Shown one piece after another: positions 24,616-35,882 of a stretch of DNA of 64,000 bases. Position numbers and translations under genes: made by a program. This stretch comes from Verrucomicrobiales bacterium. Lineage in GTDB: Bacteria; Verrucomicrobiota; Verrucomicrobiia; Verrucomicrobiales; DEV007. Under the pieces are notes generated by a model. That model saw only the letters and a list, made by a program, of their open reading frames with translations. It ran no database searches and was not told where the DNA came from. Where the stretch lies: assembly GCA_029213065.1 (NCBI GenBank), contig JARGPH010000022.1, positions 1 to 64,000 on the forward strand. Reading direction: 5' to 3'. Every line of letters starts with the position of its first letter. Positions within the stretch are counted from its first letter, which is position 1.

Positions 24616-26030
24616 GCTTTCAAGACCTCCTCAGCGGCTCGATAGCCCCCCATTCCATGGACACCTGCTCCCGGCGGGGTCGCAGCGGAGCAGATGAAAA
24701 TATCCGGTGCCGGCGTGCGGTGCGGGCGGGCACTGATCACAGGACGGGTCAGGAGCTGCCCCCAGTCCGCGACACCGCCGACAATGTCGCCCCCGATAAA
24801 GTTGGGATTGTAGCGCTCGAAATCGTCGCAATTCATGGTGTGCCTCGCAATGACACAATCCCGAAAGCCCGGGGCAAACCGCTCGATCTGCCGCTCAATA
24901 GAATCCGTCATATCCACGGTCGAACCGGAGGGAACATGGCAATACGCCCAGAAAGTATGTTTTCCGGCCGGGGCACGGGACGGATCGCAGACACTTTGCT
25001 GCGCGGTGAGAACAAAGGGGCGTTCGCTGTGAATCCCCTCCCATGCCTCGCGCTCGGAAACGACGATCTCATCGAGGGTGCCGCCAAGGTGAACCGTGCC
25101 GGCTTTTCGGCAATCCTCAGCAAGCCACGGCACCGGCTCACTGAGCGCGTAGTCGATCTTGAAGATGCCGGGGCCATGACGATATTTGGCGAGACTTTTT
25201 CGATACCTGTCAGGCAAGCGATCGCCCGCGATTGAGCTCATCGCGGAGGGCGAGGTGTCGAAAGTATACGAGGAAACGGACGGAAGTTCATCGAGGCTGA
25301 CAACAGGCCGCCCCGTCTCAATCCTGCCTCCGAGTGATTCGAGACAGGCAATCATCGCGGCGGTGATCCGTTGCGAACCACCTTTGGCGACAGGCCACCC
25401 GTAGGCGTGCCCCGTGAGCATGAGCATGAGACCAATCGCATTGGTCGCGAGCGGCCGGTCGAGCGGAATGACGGAATGGGCCGCATTCCCTGCAAGAAGC
25501 GCGCGTGCTTTTTCATCATCGAACCAGAGTCGCGCGGCATCGAGGGCCGCAGGCAGAGCCCGCATCCCGAAACCGGCCACCGCGAGCGGATTGTCCGGAA
25601 ATTTCGTTGGTCCCATGAATGCCTCAAGCAAGGAATCGGCGTGCGGCATGAGCGGTTCGAAAACCTTTCGATATGCGGCCTCACTGCCGGAACTAAACTG
25701 TGCGGCAGTCTCCTCAACGGAGCGGAAAAGACTCGCACAGGAACCATCGTCGAACGGATGAGCGAGCGGAATCCCCGGATGAATCCATTCGAGTCCGAAT
25801 TTTTCCAACGGGAGGGTTTTCAGGAATGGTGAAGCCATCCCCATGGGATGAATCGCCGAACAGACATCGTGATGAAAGCCGGGTTCAGTCAGCTCAGCGG
25901 TTCGGGTTCCCCCGCCGGGAACGTCATGTCCTTCGATCACCAGCACTTTCCGCCCCGCCTGAGCGAGCCGAATCGCGGCGGCAAGCCCATTGGGACCGGA
26001 TCCGATGATGATAACGTCAGGATCACTCAC
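24612..26030 (-). CDS. FAD-dependent oxidoreductase, phytoene desaturase-like
   Basis: 472 residues from a GTG at 26030; an ATG at 26072 would overlap the esterase by 50 nt. The Rossmann FAD motif is DVIIIGSGPNGLAAAIRLAQ at the very N-terminus, then VLVIEGHDVPGGGTRT. The C-terminal FAD-binding segment ICSAATPPGAGVHGMGG..AAEEVL is typical of the carotenoid desaturase/isomerase (COG1233) group. No crt genes adjoin it, so a carotenoid substrate is not supported. It overlaps the esterase stop and the hydrolase start, indicating translational coupling. Confidence 0.88.
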   Translation of the reverse strand: MSDPDVIIIGSGPNGLAAAIRLAQAGRKVLVIEGHDVPGGGTRTAELTEPGFHHDVCSAIHPMGMASPFLKTLPLEKFGLEWIHPGIPLAHPFDDGSCASLFRSVEETAAQFSSGSEAAYRKVFEPLMPHADSLLEAFMGPTKFPDNPLAVAGFGMRALPAALDAARLWFDDEKARALLAGNAAHSVIPLDRPLATNAIGLMLMLTGHAYGWPVAKGGSQRITAAMIACLESLGGRIETGRPVVSLDELPSVSSYTFDTSPSAMSSIAGDRLPDRYRKSLAKYRHGPGIFKIDYALSEPVPWLAEDCRKAGTVHLGGTLDEIVVSEREAWEGIHSERPFVLTAQQSVCDPSRAPAGKHTFWAYCHVPSGSTVDMTDSIERQIERFAPGFRDCVIARHTMNCDDFERYNPNFIGGDIVGGVADWGQLLTRPVISARPHRTPAPDIFICSAATPPGAGVHGMGGYRAAEEVLKA

Positions 26031-26805
26031 TTTTGTCCAAAGCGGTTTGAGGTTGTTCACGTTTCTGCTCAAGAATCCACTGAATCAATTCCGGATTCTT
26101 ATAGGTGGGAGCGATGACACTTCCATGATCCCCCTCCGGGTAAACCGTGAGGCGGGCGTTGCCTCCGCGCCCTTTAATCGCCTCGATCAGTTTTCGATGG
26201 GGACCAATCGGGACGATGTAATCCTTCGCTCCGTGGAAGGCCCAGATCGGCATATCCGTGAGCGCAGCGGCACTGCCCGCAGGTCCATGCGCGCAGATAG
26301 GAATGAGAGCGGCGAATCGATCAGGTGCTGCCGCAGCGAACGTCCACGCCCCCATCGCGCCAAGACTGACGCCGGAAAGATAAACTCTTTCAGGATCAAC
26401 AGGATAAGTCGCAAGCAACTCGTCGAGAAGTGAAGTCAACCCGCTCGCGGGCCAAGCTCCCGAAGGCAGCTGGGGCGAGACGGTGAGAAAGGGAAACCCG
26501 GGACGCTTTTCCACAAATGAAGGCGGACCGTAGCGCTTCGTCTTTTTCAGGTCATTTCCTCGTAGACTGCTACCGTGGAGGTAGAGGAGCAGCGGCCACT
26601 TTTCCTCAGCCGATTCATCGTAGCCTTCCGGCAGAAAGAGGAAGTATCGCCATGGCTGCTTACCTGCTTTGTCCGAAGTCGATTTCGCGGTGACCGCGAC
26701 CTGCTTACCCGCGACGGGGTCCGCAGCCACAATGGTCTCCTGTGCGACTGACAGGTACAAAAAAAGACCGCTCAGGAAGCAGGATGCTTTCACGAACGGT
26801 CTCAT
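26023..26805 (-). CDS. Secreted alpha/beta-hydrolase esterase
   Basis: 260 residues with a signal peptide (ASCFLSGLFLYLSVAQETIVAA). Alpha/beta-hydrolase features in order: LLLYLHGSSLRGND (oxyanion region, about 72-85), the nucleophile elbow SGVSLGAMG (Ser about 145), Asp in HGAKDYIVP (about 198) and His in EGDHGS (about 228). It resembles PHB-depolymerase/feruloyl-esterase-like proteins. It sits between the cytosolic cyclophilin and the FAD oxidoreductase in one operon. Substrate unknown. Confidence 0.86.
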   Translation of the reverse strand: MRPFVKASCFLSGLFLYLSVAQETIVAADPVAGKQVAVTAKSTSDKAGKQPWRYFLFLPEGYDESAEEKWPLLLYLHGSSLRGNDLKKTKRYGPPSFVEKRPGFPFLTVSPQLPSGAWPASGLTSLLDELLATYPVDPERVYLSGVSLGAMGAWTFAAAAPDRFAALIPICAHGPAGSAAALTDMPIWAFHGAKDYIVPIGPHRKLIEAIKGRGGNARLTVYPEGDHGSVIAPTYKNPELIQWILEQKREQPQTALDKSE

Positions 26806-26842
26806 TGAAATGTATACCGGAGCGTTTCCGGCATTGATGAAC

Positions 26843-27352
26843 TTACAGCTGTCCGCAGTCGTCGATCGTCACCTCTTTGGAAGTACGTCCGCTCCGGCTT
26901 CCGAAGCTTTCCACCTTCTCAACAATGTCGAGACCTTCCACGACCTGTCCGAAAACAACGTGCGCGCCGTTGAGCCAATCAGTTTCCACGGTGCAGATGA
27001 AGAACTGTGATCCATTGGAATTCGGACCGGCGTTCGCCATGCTGAGGATACCGGGACCGGTGTGCTTCAGTTCAAAGTTTTCGTCGTCGAACTTGCGGCC
27101 GTAGATAGACTGACCACCTGTTCCATCGCGGTTGGTGATGTCGCCACCCTGAAGCATGAAATCCGGAATGACCCGGTGGAAAATGCTTCCTTTGTAGCTG
27201 ATACCTTTCTCCCCGGTGCAAAGGCAGCGGAAATTTTCAGCCGTCTTCGGCACTACATCAGGGCGCAGTTCCATCACGATCCGGCCCAGTTTCTCTCCGT
27301 CAGCCGACACGTCAAAAAAGACGCGCGGCAGATCTTCGTTTGTTTCACTCAT
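26843..27352 (-). CDS. Cytosolic peptidyl-prolyl isomerase, CypA-like cyclophilin
   Basis: 169 residues without a signal peptide. The sequence is close to the eukaryotic-type CypA pattern: [14 protein letters not shown] (about 57-70), GSQFFICT (about 108-115) and the Trp of [12 protein letters not shown] that contacts cyclosporin in eukaryotic cyclophilins. It catalyses cis-trans isomerisation of X-Pro bonds. It lies 28 bp downstream of a second, secreted cyclophilin gene. Confidence 0.93.
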   Translation of the reverse strand: MSETNEDLPRVFFDVSADGEKLGRIVMELRPDVVPKTAENFRCLCTGEKGISYKGSIFHRVIPDFMLQGGDITNRDGTGGQSIYGRKFDDENFELKHTGPGILSMANAGPNSNGSQFFICTVETDWLNGAHVVFGQVVEGLDIVEKVESFGSRSGRTSKEVTIDDCGQL

Positions 27353-27380
27353 AAAAATGACCAGACAGCGTCTCGAAGGA

Positions 27381-27992
27381 TTATTCCACTACTTTAACGC
27401 TTTTAATGACAACATTGGCCAGTGGGACGTCATCCATTTTCTGGGGACGCGTGTTGCCGCCCTGTCCGGCGAGGAGGTCTTTCTGCCCGGTCTCCACCTC
27501 GGCGATTTTCTCGACGACATCCATTCCTTCAACGACTTTGCCGAAAACGGCGTAGCCCCAGCCATCGAATGAAGGGTAGTCGAGATTGGAGTTGTCACCG
27601 TGATTGATGAAGAACTGCGCGGTGGCGCTGTGAGGGTCCGAAGTCCGGGCCATCGCAATGGTTCCCTTCTCGTTCTTAAGCCCGTTTTTTGCTTCGTTTT
27701 CCACAGGATCGCTCGTTGCCTTCTGCTCGACATTTCCCTCGTCATCGACGCCAAAGCCGCCCCCCTGAACCATGAATCCCGAAATCACCCGGTGGAACAC
27801 CGTGTTGTTATAGAAACCCTCGTTGGTGTATTTGAGGAAATTGGCAACCGTTTTCGGGGCTTTCTCCTCGTTCAACTCAATCGTGATGTTCCCGACGCTG
27901 GTCTCGAGGAGGACTTTAGGTCCGGCCACGGCAAAAGAGGCGAATGCAGAAGAGACTGCAACGACAGTAAAAAACGAAGTGAAAACGTTCAT
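27381..27992 (-). CDS. Periplasmic peptidyl-prolyl isomerase, cyclophilin type
   Basis: 203 residues. A signal peptide ([17 protein letters not shown]) precedes a PpiA-like domain: [24 protein letters not shown] (about 55-78), [20 protein letters not shown] (about 115-134) and [17 protein letters not shown]. It should fold outer-membrane and periplasmic proteins. It is first in the run 27992-22897, and upstream of it is an AT-rich promoter-bearing spacer shared with the divergent isomerase gene. Confidence 0.93.
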   Translation of the reverse strand: MNVFTSFFTVVAVSSAFASFAVAGPKVLLETSVGNITIELNEEKAPKTVANFLKYTNEGFYNNTVFHRVISGFMVQGGGFGVDDEGNVEQKATSDPVENEAKNGLKNEKGTIAMARTSDPHSATAQFFINHGDNSNLDYPSFDGWGYAVFGKVVEGMDVVEKIAEVETGQKDLLAGQGGNTRPQKMDDVPLANVVIKSVKVVE

Positions 27993-28171
27993 AATGGATT
28001 GGGGGAATTAATTAATGAGGTGACTGTGGGACGTATAACGAAGGTGCCCTATTCAGCATTAGTGGATTTTAATACAAACTTCACAGTAAGCAGCAGAAAA
28101 CAGTACCCTGATTAGAACCTTGTGTTCCTTTTTATGCATGCGGGATGGCCTAAAATGGAGTCCTTTGCATC

Positions 28172-28199
28172 TTGCCCTGAAGTCACGCTGCTGTATTAT
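28172..28199 (+). promoter_or_regulatory. Possible sigma70 promoter for the isomerase gene
   Basis: TTGCCC (28172-28177), a 16 bp spacer, and TATTAT (28194-28199), about 37 bp before the ATG at 28236. The boxes are imperfect, so this is tentative. The rest of 27993-28235 shows nothing else recognisable. Confidence 0.4.
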
Positions 28200-28235
28200 T
28201 TCGACGTCGTATTACGAAATCCCTATTTTTAGATT

Positions 28236-29252
28236 ATGTCTCTCAAACTTCACAACGCAATGTGGCCCGGTCTCGTCGGTAAAGGTGACGACGAAGGTCA
28301 GGAACCGCCCATTTCTCTCGAGCACATGCTTGAACTCACCGCAGCCGCCGAGGTGAACGGTCAGAAATTCGATGGTATTGATTACTTCCTCTTTCACCCT
28401 CACACAGATCCCAACGCGGATGAAAAAACGCTCCGGGCCATTGCCGATCAAATCGCAGGATACGGTTTTGACGTGGGCTCTCTCGTTGCTCCGATCTGGC
28501 CGGGAACGGTTGGCGACACTGCTATGGGTGACGATACGGCTCAGGGAAAATTCCTCGAATCCATCAAAGTGGCGTGTCGTATCGCCGGAATTTTCAACGA
28601 CCACGGGGTGCGCAAGCGCGGCGTGATCAGGATCGACTCTGCTGAATTTGGAGTCGAAAAGTGGAAAGAGAATTCCACTGCCAACACCAAGCGCATCGCA
28701 GCCACTTTCCGCGAAGCCGCAAAAATCGCGGCCGACAACGGTGAGCGACTTGCCGCGGAAGGTGAAATCTGCTGGGCGGGAATGCACAGTTGGAAAGATA
28801 TGCTCGACCTCCTCGAAGAAGTCGGCATGCCCGAGACCCTCGGCTTCCAGGCTGACCTCGCTCACACCTACCTTTACCTCCTCGGCTACAACGCTCCCGA
28901 GCACGCCCTTCTCAAAGAAGGCCACGGCGAAGACGAGTTCTATGCCGCCTACGAGGAAATGACAGACAAGCTTCGTCCCTGGACGATCGATTTCCACGTC
29001 GCCCAGAACGATGGCACCGTTCACGGCGCCGGCAGTCACGACAAAACCGGAAAACACTGCCAGGCAGACGACCCGAACGGAAAACTCGACATCGTTCGCT
29101 GCTCTGAGTATTGGCTGAAAGACTACGCGGATCGCGGTATCGAGCACATCTGCTGGGACGGCTGTATGTTCCCCAACGAAGTCCTCGAAACACCTGAGAC
29201 CTGGAACACGATTCTCAAGTCAATGATCGACGTCCGTGACGCGGTAGGCTGA
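28236..29252 (+). CDS. Sugar-phosphate isomerase/epimerase-like TIM-barrel protein
   Basis: 338 residues, cytosolic. It has the xylose isomerase-like TIM-barrel layout: [16 protein letters not shown] near the N-terminus, [16 protein letters not shown] (about 168-183), [16 protein letters not shown] (about 204-219), and a C-terminal [10 protein letters not shown]. The acidic and histidine residues in these motifs (E, D, H, H) are likely metal ligands. Such proteins act on keto-sugars or polyols; the substrate is not evident. It is monocistronic, ending in a strong terminator at 29278-29313. A second family member is at 56320. Confidence 0.85.
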   Translation: MSLKLHNAMWPGLVGKGDDEGQEPPISLEHMLELTAAAEVNGQKFDGIDYFLFHPHTDPNADEKTLRAIADQIAGYGFDVGSLVAPIWPGTVGDTAMGDDTAQGKFLESIKVACRIAGIFNDHGVRKRGVIRIDSAEFGVEKWKENSTANTKRIAATFREAAKIAADNGERLAAEGEICWAGMHSWKDMLDLLEEVGMPETLGFQADLAHTYLYLLGYNAPEHALLKEGHGEDEFYAAYEEMTDKLRPWTIDFHVAQNDGTVHGAGSHDKTGKHCQADDPNGKLDIVRCSEYWLKDYADRGIEHICWDGCMFPNEVLETPETWNTILKSMIDVRDAVG

Positions 29253-29277
29253 TCCGGATCAGATTCCCTTTTACAGA

Positions 29278-29313
29278 AACGGCTGATTCAGAATGCTGAG
29301 TCAGCCGTTTTTT
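29278..29313 (+). terminator. Rho-independent terminator after the isomerase gene
   Basis: The stem AACGGCTGA (29278-29286) / TCAGCCGTT (29301-29309), with a TTCAG...CTGAG inner stem, is followed directly by a T run. Confidence 0.9.
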
Positions 29314-29400
29314 TGTGCCTTCATCTCGCGAGCGGAAGGCCACACCGGCCAGTGCCGCGGGCTATTCCCGGGAGGCACCGGCTCTCGAATAAGAGGGAAC

Positions 29401-30423
29401 TTACTCCCCCACCTTCTCCAGCACGACGAAACCACCGGGGTTCCACGCGTAGATCAGAAGGAAGGTTCTGTTACCCACTTTTGTCCATGAGGCATTGTGC
29501 ACATGCTCAACGTTGGTATTTCCCGCATTGAGTCCGAGATCGAGCTTCGGCTTGATCACCGAAAGGACCTCACCCTCCGGGCTGAGGATGTAAACTTCTC
29601 CGGGTGTGTTCCCCGCGCCTTTCAAACAGCCAACCACGGCGGTTCCATCGGGCATGTAATCGATGTCACAGGGACGAGCACCTTTGGGAAGGTTGGTAAC
29701 GACCGCTTCCCTGCCCTCTTTGATTTCTTTTCCAGCCTGAGTAAAATAGCGAATCATGAAGGTTTCACGATCTGCGATCGCGACCTGCTTCGTTACCGGA
29801 TTGAGATCAAGCCCGTGGCTGGTCGAAAAGACACCACGTCCTCCATGAACGCCATGGACATAGTCACCAAAAGGCTCGGCGGGGAAGATGAAACGGGAGC
29901 CGTATCCGTCCGCGATGAGCACTTTGCCATCGATAACGAGACTGTCGGTCGGGGCGAAGGACATATCAGCGAACCAGTCCAGCGCCTCGGGGCGCCCCAG
30001 CTGATGGAGCACCTTACCCTTTGTATCGGTGAAAAGAACGAGCCCGCGCTTATTGTCAGGCAGCACGAGATAAGGAGTGCCCTCCTTGTCGTAGCCGAAA
30101 CTGGTGTTGTGACCGTTCCCCTTCGAGAGCTCAGCATCGCCGTCAACCTTTTCGGAAGAGGTCAGATCAGGGCTGAGATGAATCAAGCCGTAGCCGTCGA
30201 GATGAAAATAAACATCGCCGTCGCCCTGACGGTCTACCGCGAAACCACCATGCGCCTTCTTAATATGCGCATCAGCCCCTTCGGGAAGCCCGGAAAGCTC
30301 CGGACGGTAAATAAATGTCCATTCGCCCTGCCCGGTAGTTTGCACTTCGGGTTCGGAGGCAATACCGCTGATTCCGGAGGAAAGGAAAACAGTCGTCAGA
30401 AATAGAAAAAGGAGTCGGTTCAT
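29401..30423 (-). CDS. Secreted beta-propeller (NHL/SMP-30-like) protein
   Basis: 340 residues from the ATG at 30423. A signal peptide (LLFLFLTTVFLSSGISG) is followed by repeated blade-like units such as GGFAVDRQGDGDVYFHL, TSFGYDKEGTPYLVLPDN and CDIDYMPDGTAVVGCL. These fit a six-bladed NHL or SMP-30-type propeller, but no catalytic metal site can be placed with confidence. Probably a periplasmic binding or lactonase-like protein. Transcribed alone; convergent with the isomerase and divergent from the P450 gene. Confidence 0.75.
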   Translation of the reverse strand: MNRLLFLFLTTVFLSSGISGIASEPEVQTTGQGEWTFIYRPELSGLPEGADAHIKKAHGGFAVDRQGDGDVYFHLDGYGLIHLSPDLTSSEKVDGDAELSKGNGHNTSFGYDKEGTPYLVLPDNKRGLVLFTDTKGKVLHQLGRPEALDWFADMSFAPTDSLVIDGKVLIADGYGSRFIFPAEPFGDYVHGVHGGRGVFSTSHGLDLNPVTKQVAIADRETFMIRYFTQAGKEIKEGREAVVTNLPKGARPCDIDYMPDGTAVVGCLKGAGNTPGEVYILSPEGEVLSVIKPKLDLGLNAGNTNVEHVHNASWTKVGNRTFLLIYAWNPGGFVVLEKVGE

Positions 30424-30575
30424 AGATACCGCCCCCATAGCCTAGCAGAACTTCTTTTCAACGAACAAAACACCAATATTGCCCACCTTGAATCGAGCCA
30501 CACACGGGCAACCGCTTTGCAAAGATCTGTGATTGATTGAGTTGAGCTCATTTGTCATATTTCGCAGACACTTCT

Positions 30576-31712
30576 ATGAAATGCCCTCACGACCCTTTTC
30601 GGGACCAACGCAAAAACTCACCGATTCAGACCTGTGACTTTCAGGGCGAGACCGTCCCCATGATTCTCCGCCATGGCGATTTGCGGGCGGCCTGCAAAGA
30701 CTGGAAGACCTACAGCTCGGACGCGCCCTTCCGGGTTCCGATTCCTTCAGAGGAGGAACTGCGCCGGGTCCGCCAGCTTCCCATCGAAACCGATCCACCC
30801 GAACAAACCGAGTGGCGGAAAATCGTCGAACCCTTCTTTAAACGCGCCAAACTTCCCGAGGTGATCGAAGCCGTCGAAAAGTTGTTCGACGAAATGCTCG
30901 ATCTCGCCGCAAAGAGTGAGTCGATCGAGATCGTCCGCGACTTTGCCCTCCCTGTTCAATCCCGTGCCCTGACCTATCTACTCGACGTGCCCGAAGCGGA
31001 AGGCGACATCTGGACGAGTTGGGGCATCCATGTTTTCAAAGATGGCGACGACGAAGAACAAAAAGGCATGGTGCTGGAAAACTACCTTCGGGAGAAATTC
31101 GATGCCGCAGAGGAAAACCCCGGAGATGATTTCTTTTCCGCCCTGACCAAAGCCACTTTCCAGGACCGCCCCCTGACACGCGACGAAATGATGGGCTTTG
31201 CCAATCTCGCGTTTGCAGGAGGCCGCGACACCGTGATCCACACGATCACGAGCATCTTCAGCTACTTCGCAGAGAATCCGGCGGCTCTTGAATCCCTCAA
31301 AGGCGAACCCAAGCGCATCGTCGCGGCGAGCGAGGAATTCTTCCGCGTTGTCACCCCTCTGACTCACATCGGACGGGTCTGCCCCGTGACAACAGATGTC
31401 CACGGATTTGAAGTCAAACCGGAGGGACGGGTATCAATGTGTTGGTCCTCGGCGAACAACGACGAAGAGGTCTTTGACTCTCCTGAAGAAATCCGGCTCG
31501 ACCGGAAACCGAATCCCCATGTAGCTTTCGGATTCGGCGCGCACCTCTGCCTCGGCGCCCCCCACGCCCGACTTCTGGTCAGAACCCTGATTGAAAAGTT
31601 GAGCGAACGAAGTTTTTCCATCGAAGTGCTTGAGCGCGTCGAGAAAGTTGAGAACGAGGAGAGCTACAGCCGGTCAGTTGGATATGAATCACTTGTAGTT
31701 GCCCTGAACTGA
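30576..31712 (+). CDS. Cytochrome P450
   Basis: 378 residues from the ATG at 30576. P450 landmarks: I-helix [10 protein letters not shown] (about 214-223), the ExxR-type EEFFR (about 250-254), and the heme-cysteine loop [16 protein letters not shown] (about 318-333). It is soluble, with no membrane anchor, as in bacterial class I enzymes that use a ferredoxin partner; none is adjacent. It lies 119 bp upstream of acs on the same strand. Substrate unknown. Confidence 0.93.
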   Translation: MKCPHDPFRDQRKNSPIQTCDFQGETVPMILRHGDLRAACKDWKTYSSDAPFRVPIPSEEELRRVRQLPIETDPPEQTEWRKIVEPFFKRAKLPEVIEAVEKLFDEMLDLAAKSESIEIVRDFALPVQSRALTYLLDVPEAEGDIWTSWGIHVFKDGDDEEQKGMVLENYLREKFDAAEENPGDDFFSALTKATFQDRPLTRDEMMGFANLAFAGGRDTVIHTITSIFSYFAENPAALESLKGEPKRIVAASEEFFRVVTPLTHIGRVCPVTTDVHGFEVKPEGRVSMCWSSANNDEEVFDSPEEIRLDRKPNPHVAFGFGAHLCLGAPHARLLVRTLIEKLSERSFSIEVLERVEKVENEESYSRSVGYESLVVALN

Positions 31713-31831
31713 GGGCTCTGAAGCGCGGAGGAAACGTCCCTTTGCGAGTTTCAATAATCGCGCCACTTTTACGGTTTTCATTTTTCAGTGGCCTTGTTAA
31801 GGTCCCACGCTTCACACAGCATCATTTTTCC

Positions 31832-33796
<1,965 letters not shown>

Positions 33797-33837
33797 ACAA
33801 AAGTCTGCAGGGCTGACAGCTAATGACAAAACACCAC

Positions 33838-33865
33838 TTGACGTTAGCTGAAACAGTCCTAGATT
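33838..33865 (+). promoter_or_regulatory. Sigma70-type promoter for rpsU
   Basis: TTGACG (33838-33843) and TAGATT (33860-33865) with a 16 bp spacer, about 60 bp before the rpsU ATG. Confidence 0.6.
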
Positions 33866-33924
33866 CCCAGCTTTCCCAGCCAGCGAAGGCTGAACAGTAA
33901 GGAAGACCCCATATCACTCACATC

Positions 33925-34164
33925 ATGCCGGAAGTCGAAATCAAAAAAGGAGAGCCAATCGATCGTGCACTCAAGCGCCTCAAGGGCAAAATGGAAGCCG
34001 AGGGCATCATGGATGAGATGCGTCGTCTCCGTGCCTTCGAAACTCCAGCGCAGAAGGCCAAGCGTAAAGACCGCGCCAGTGCGAAGAAGAACCGCAACCG
34101 CGTTCGCTTTCAAATGAGAGATCCTAAAGCGGGAGAAAAGAAAACGGAAGCACCTGAGAGCTAA
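33925..34164 (+). CDS. rpsU: Ribosomal protein bS21
   Basis: 79 residues. The bS21 pattern is visible: KKGEPIDRALKRLKGKMEAEGIMDEMRRLRAFETPAQKAKRK, with the usual spacing of basic residues, then a lysine-rich tail longer than in many proteobacterial S21 proteins. It binds the 30S platform near the anti-Shine-Dalgarno. Single gene between a good promoter and a terminator. Confidence 0.93.
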   Translation: MPEVEIKKGEPIDRALKRLKGKMEAEGIMDEMRRLRAFETPAQKAKRKDRASAKKNRNRVRFQMRDPKAGEKKTEAPES

Positions 34165-34200
34165 GGCTCACGGTTTATCCCGTTACTTTTAACGCAACGA

Positions 34201-34226
34201 GGCTGCCAATTTTGGCAGCCTTTTTT
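34201..34226 (+). terminator. Rho-independent terminator after rpsU
   Basis: The near-perfect hairpin GGCTGCCAA/TTGGCAGCC (34201-34220) is followed by a six-T run (34221-34226). Confidence 0.93.
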
Positions 34227-34274
34227 GTGCCCTGCGCCAAGTCGCGGAAGCCCGGCGCTGCCAACACCGACCAG

Positions 34275-34751
34275 TTATCGAACCGGCTGGATCGGAGAAG
34301 TCGGGTCAATAGGCCCTCTCGCCTGCGCCGCAATCCGGGCGGTGTTTCCGTTCGGCCGCCCCTGTTGGCGCCCCCGTTCTTCCTGCCCTCCCCCTGGCTG
34401 GCCCTCAATGAGAACGCTGGTGGCAAAATCTTTCATGAATGCTCTCGCAAATTCAGCGAGCAAATCCACTTCGCCGGAGTGATGGAAAAATACCGCGAGG
34501 CGATGCTCCCCCTCAATCAAAACGAGTAAATTCCCCCCGTCGAATCCGAAAGAAAGCTGATCCGGCGAACGCTTCTCCTGAACAAAATAAAGAGCGATAT
34601 CATCAAGCGTTGTCGCAAGCTCTGAGATACGCTCATCCGAAAACGGCGCGTCCTGAAAAATCAGATTCTCGCCTTTCGAAAGGAAAATTCCGAAAACGGA
34701 ACCCGTCGTTTTCAGCGCGTCGAGGGTGGAGGAAAGCGTTTGAGGGCTCAT
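34275..34751 (-). CDS. Roadblock/LC7-like protein, second gene of pair
   Basis: 158 residues. The first ~110 have a roadblock/LC7-like pattern (GSVFGIFLSKGENLIFQD..., LSFGFDGGNLLVLIEGEHRLAVFF). The last ~45 are a Gly/Gln/Arg/Pro-rich disordered tail. Roadblock proteins regulate small GTPases or motor complexes, but no such partner is adjacent. Its ATG overlaps the stop of the upstream 113-residue gene (34748-34751), so the two are translationally coupled. Family call by pattern only. Confidence 0.65.
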   Translation of the reverse strand: MSPQTLSSTLDALKTTGSVFGIFLSKGENLIFQDAPFSDERISELATTLDDIALYFVQEKRSPDQLSFGFDGGNLLVLIEGEHRLAVFFHHSGEVDLLAEFARAFMKDFATSVLIEGQPGGGQEERGRQQGRPNGNTARIAAQARGPIDPTSPIQPVR

Positions 34752-35089
34752 TCGTTAATAAAATCGCGGATTGAAGAAACGAACTCTTCCATTGGGATCC
34801 TGCGATTAACGATCGCACCGGCTACCTGAGGGTTCTGTGAATCTGAATTCTGATCAAAGCAGAACCCGAAAGTGTCATCCCCTTCGTAAAAGGTCGCGCT
34901 GGCTACGGCGCTCATTTCAAGCTTCTCACCGATAAGGACCGCGCATTCCTGCAAAATCATGAGATTCTCTGCAAAGCGGGCGGTGTCTTCCTGCCCCGTT
35001 TTTCCCTTTGCCGATCCGCGACTGGCACGGAAGAAGCGGGCCTCGCCATTCTCCAGTGCTTTGCGAAATGCTTCGTTACCGTTATCCAT
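34748..35089 (-). CDS. Hypothetical protein upstream of the roadblock-like gene
   Basis: 113 residues. It has a basic N-terminal third (RFFRASRGSAKGKTG), then LMILQECAVLIGEKLEMSAVASATFYEGDDTFGFCF and a C-terminal amphipathic helix. It may also be a roadblock-like fold, since the two proteins have similar order of elements. It is first in a two-gene operon divergent from pgsA; the 35090-35267 spacer should carry both promoters. Confidence 0.6.
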   Translation of the reverse strand: MDNGNEAFRKALENGEARFFRASRGSAKGKTGQEDTARFAENLMILQECAVLIGEKLEMSAVASATFYEGDDTFGFCFDQNSDSQNPQVAGAIVNRRIPMEEFVSSIRDFINE

Positions 35090-35267
35090 AAATTGTTCGT
35101 CTGAGTTTCCCCGTCAAATCCTGCGCGAAAGATACCCACGCTACCGCCTGCTGTCGAACGATTAGGCGAAATTGAAACAATCGAAGAGGCCTCGCTCACA
35201 ATTCACCAAAACAGATGCCCCGCCTTTATTTGTCATGTATGATGACAGCAGCTCTGTCGGACGGATC

Positions 35268-35882
35268 ATGACCCTAGCCAACAAAATAACCATCACTCGA
35301 ATACTGCTCATCCCCGTATTCATTTTGTTTGCGGCTTACTACAGCAAAAGTATTGCCGAAGGAGCTGAGAACATTAACTTGAGAATCTGCGCTCTCGTTA
35401 CTTTTGCGGTGGCCTCACTCAGCGACGCACTCGACGGCTACATTGCCCGGAATTTCAATCAGAGCACCCGCCTCGGACGCGCTCTCGACCCCGTCGCAGA
35501 CAAGCTGCTACTGCTCTCCGGGGTAGTCATGCTCAGCGTCACTCACTGGCACGCCGGGCTCCCGATCTGGTTTGCGGTGCTCGTGATCGCCCGCGATGTG
35601 CTCATCATCATCGGCGTCCTTTACATTCACCACAATATTGGCGCCGTTAAGATGAAACCTCTTGTTTCGAGTAAAATCTGCACTTTCCTACAGTTAAGTT
35701 GCGTATGCTGGGTTTTGCTCGACTTTTGGAGCCGCGATACCCTGCCCCTTGCTCTGGAAATCCTCATCGGCCTTGCCGCCATCTTCACGGTGATTTCCGG
35801 TTATCAATACGCAAAGGAAGCCACCAGCCAGCTGCGGGAATCCGGCCATACCAGTCCTGACGATCATGCCACGAAATCATAA
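35268..35882 (+). CDS. pgsA: CDP-diacylglycerol-glycerol-3-phosphate 3-phosphatidyltransferase
   Basis: 204 residues from the ATG at 35268 (MTLANKITITRILLIP, the usual PgsA start). The CDP-alcohol phosphatidyltransferase motif D..DG..AR...G...D..AD is seen as SDALDGYIARNFNQSTRLGR and ALDPVADKL (about 55-85). About five transmembrane helices. It makes phosphatidylglycerol phosphate in the inner membrane. It overlaps der by 17 nt, so the two are coupled. Confidence 0.93.
   Translation: MTLANKITITRILLIPVFILFAAYYSKSIAEGAENINLRICALVTFAVASLSDALDGYIARNFNQSTRLGRALDPVADKLLLLSGVVMLSVTHWHAGLPIWFAVLVIARDVLIIIGVLYIHHNIGAVKMKPLVSSKICTFLQLSCVCWVLLDFWSRDTLPLALEILIGLAAIFTVISGYQYAKEATSQLRESGHTSPDDHATKS

Noticed and set aside
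24612-26072. Carotenoid biosynthesis role for the FAD oxidoreductase
   Set aside because: The family is broad, and no phytoene synthase or other crt gene is near.
28212-29147. A 311-codon - strand frame opposite the isomerase gene
   Set aside because: It is antisense to a recognised TIM-barrel gene and shows no family motif or plausible start context.
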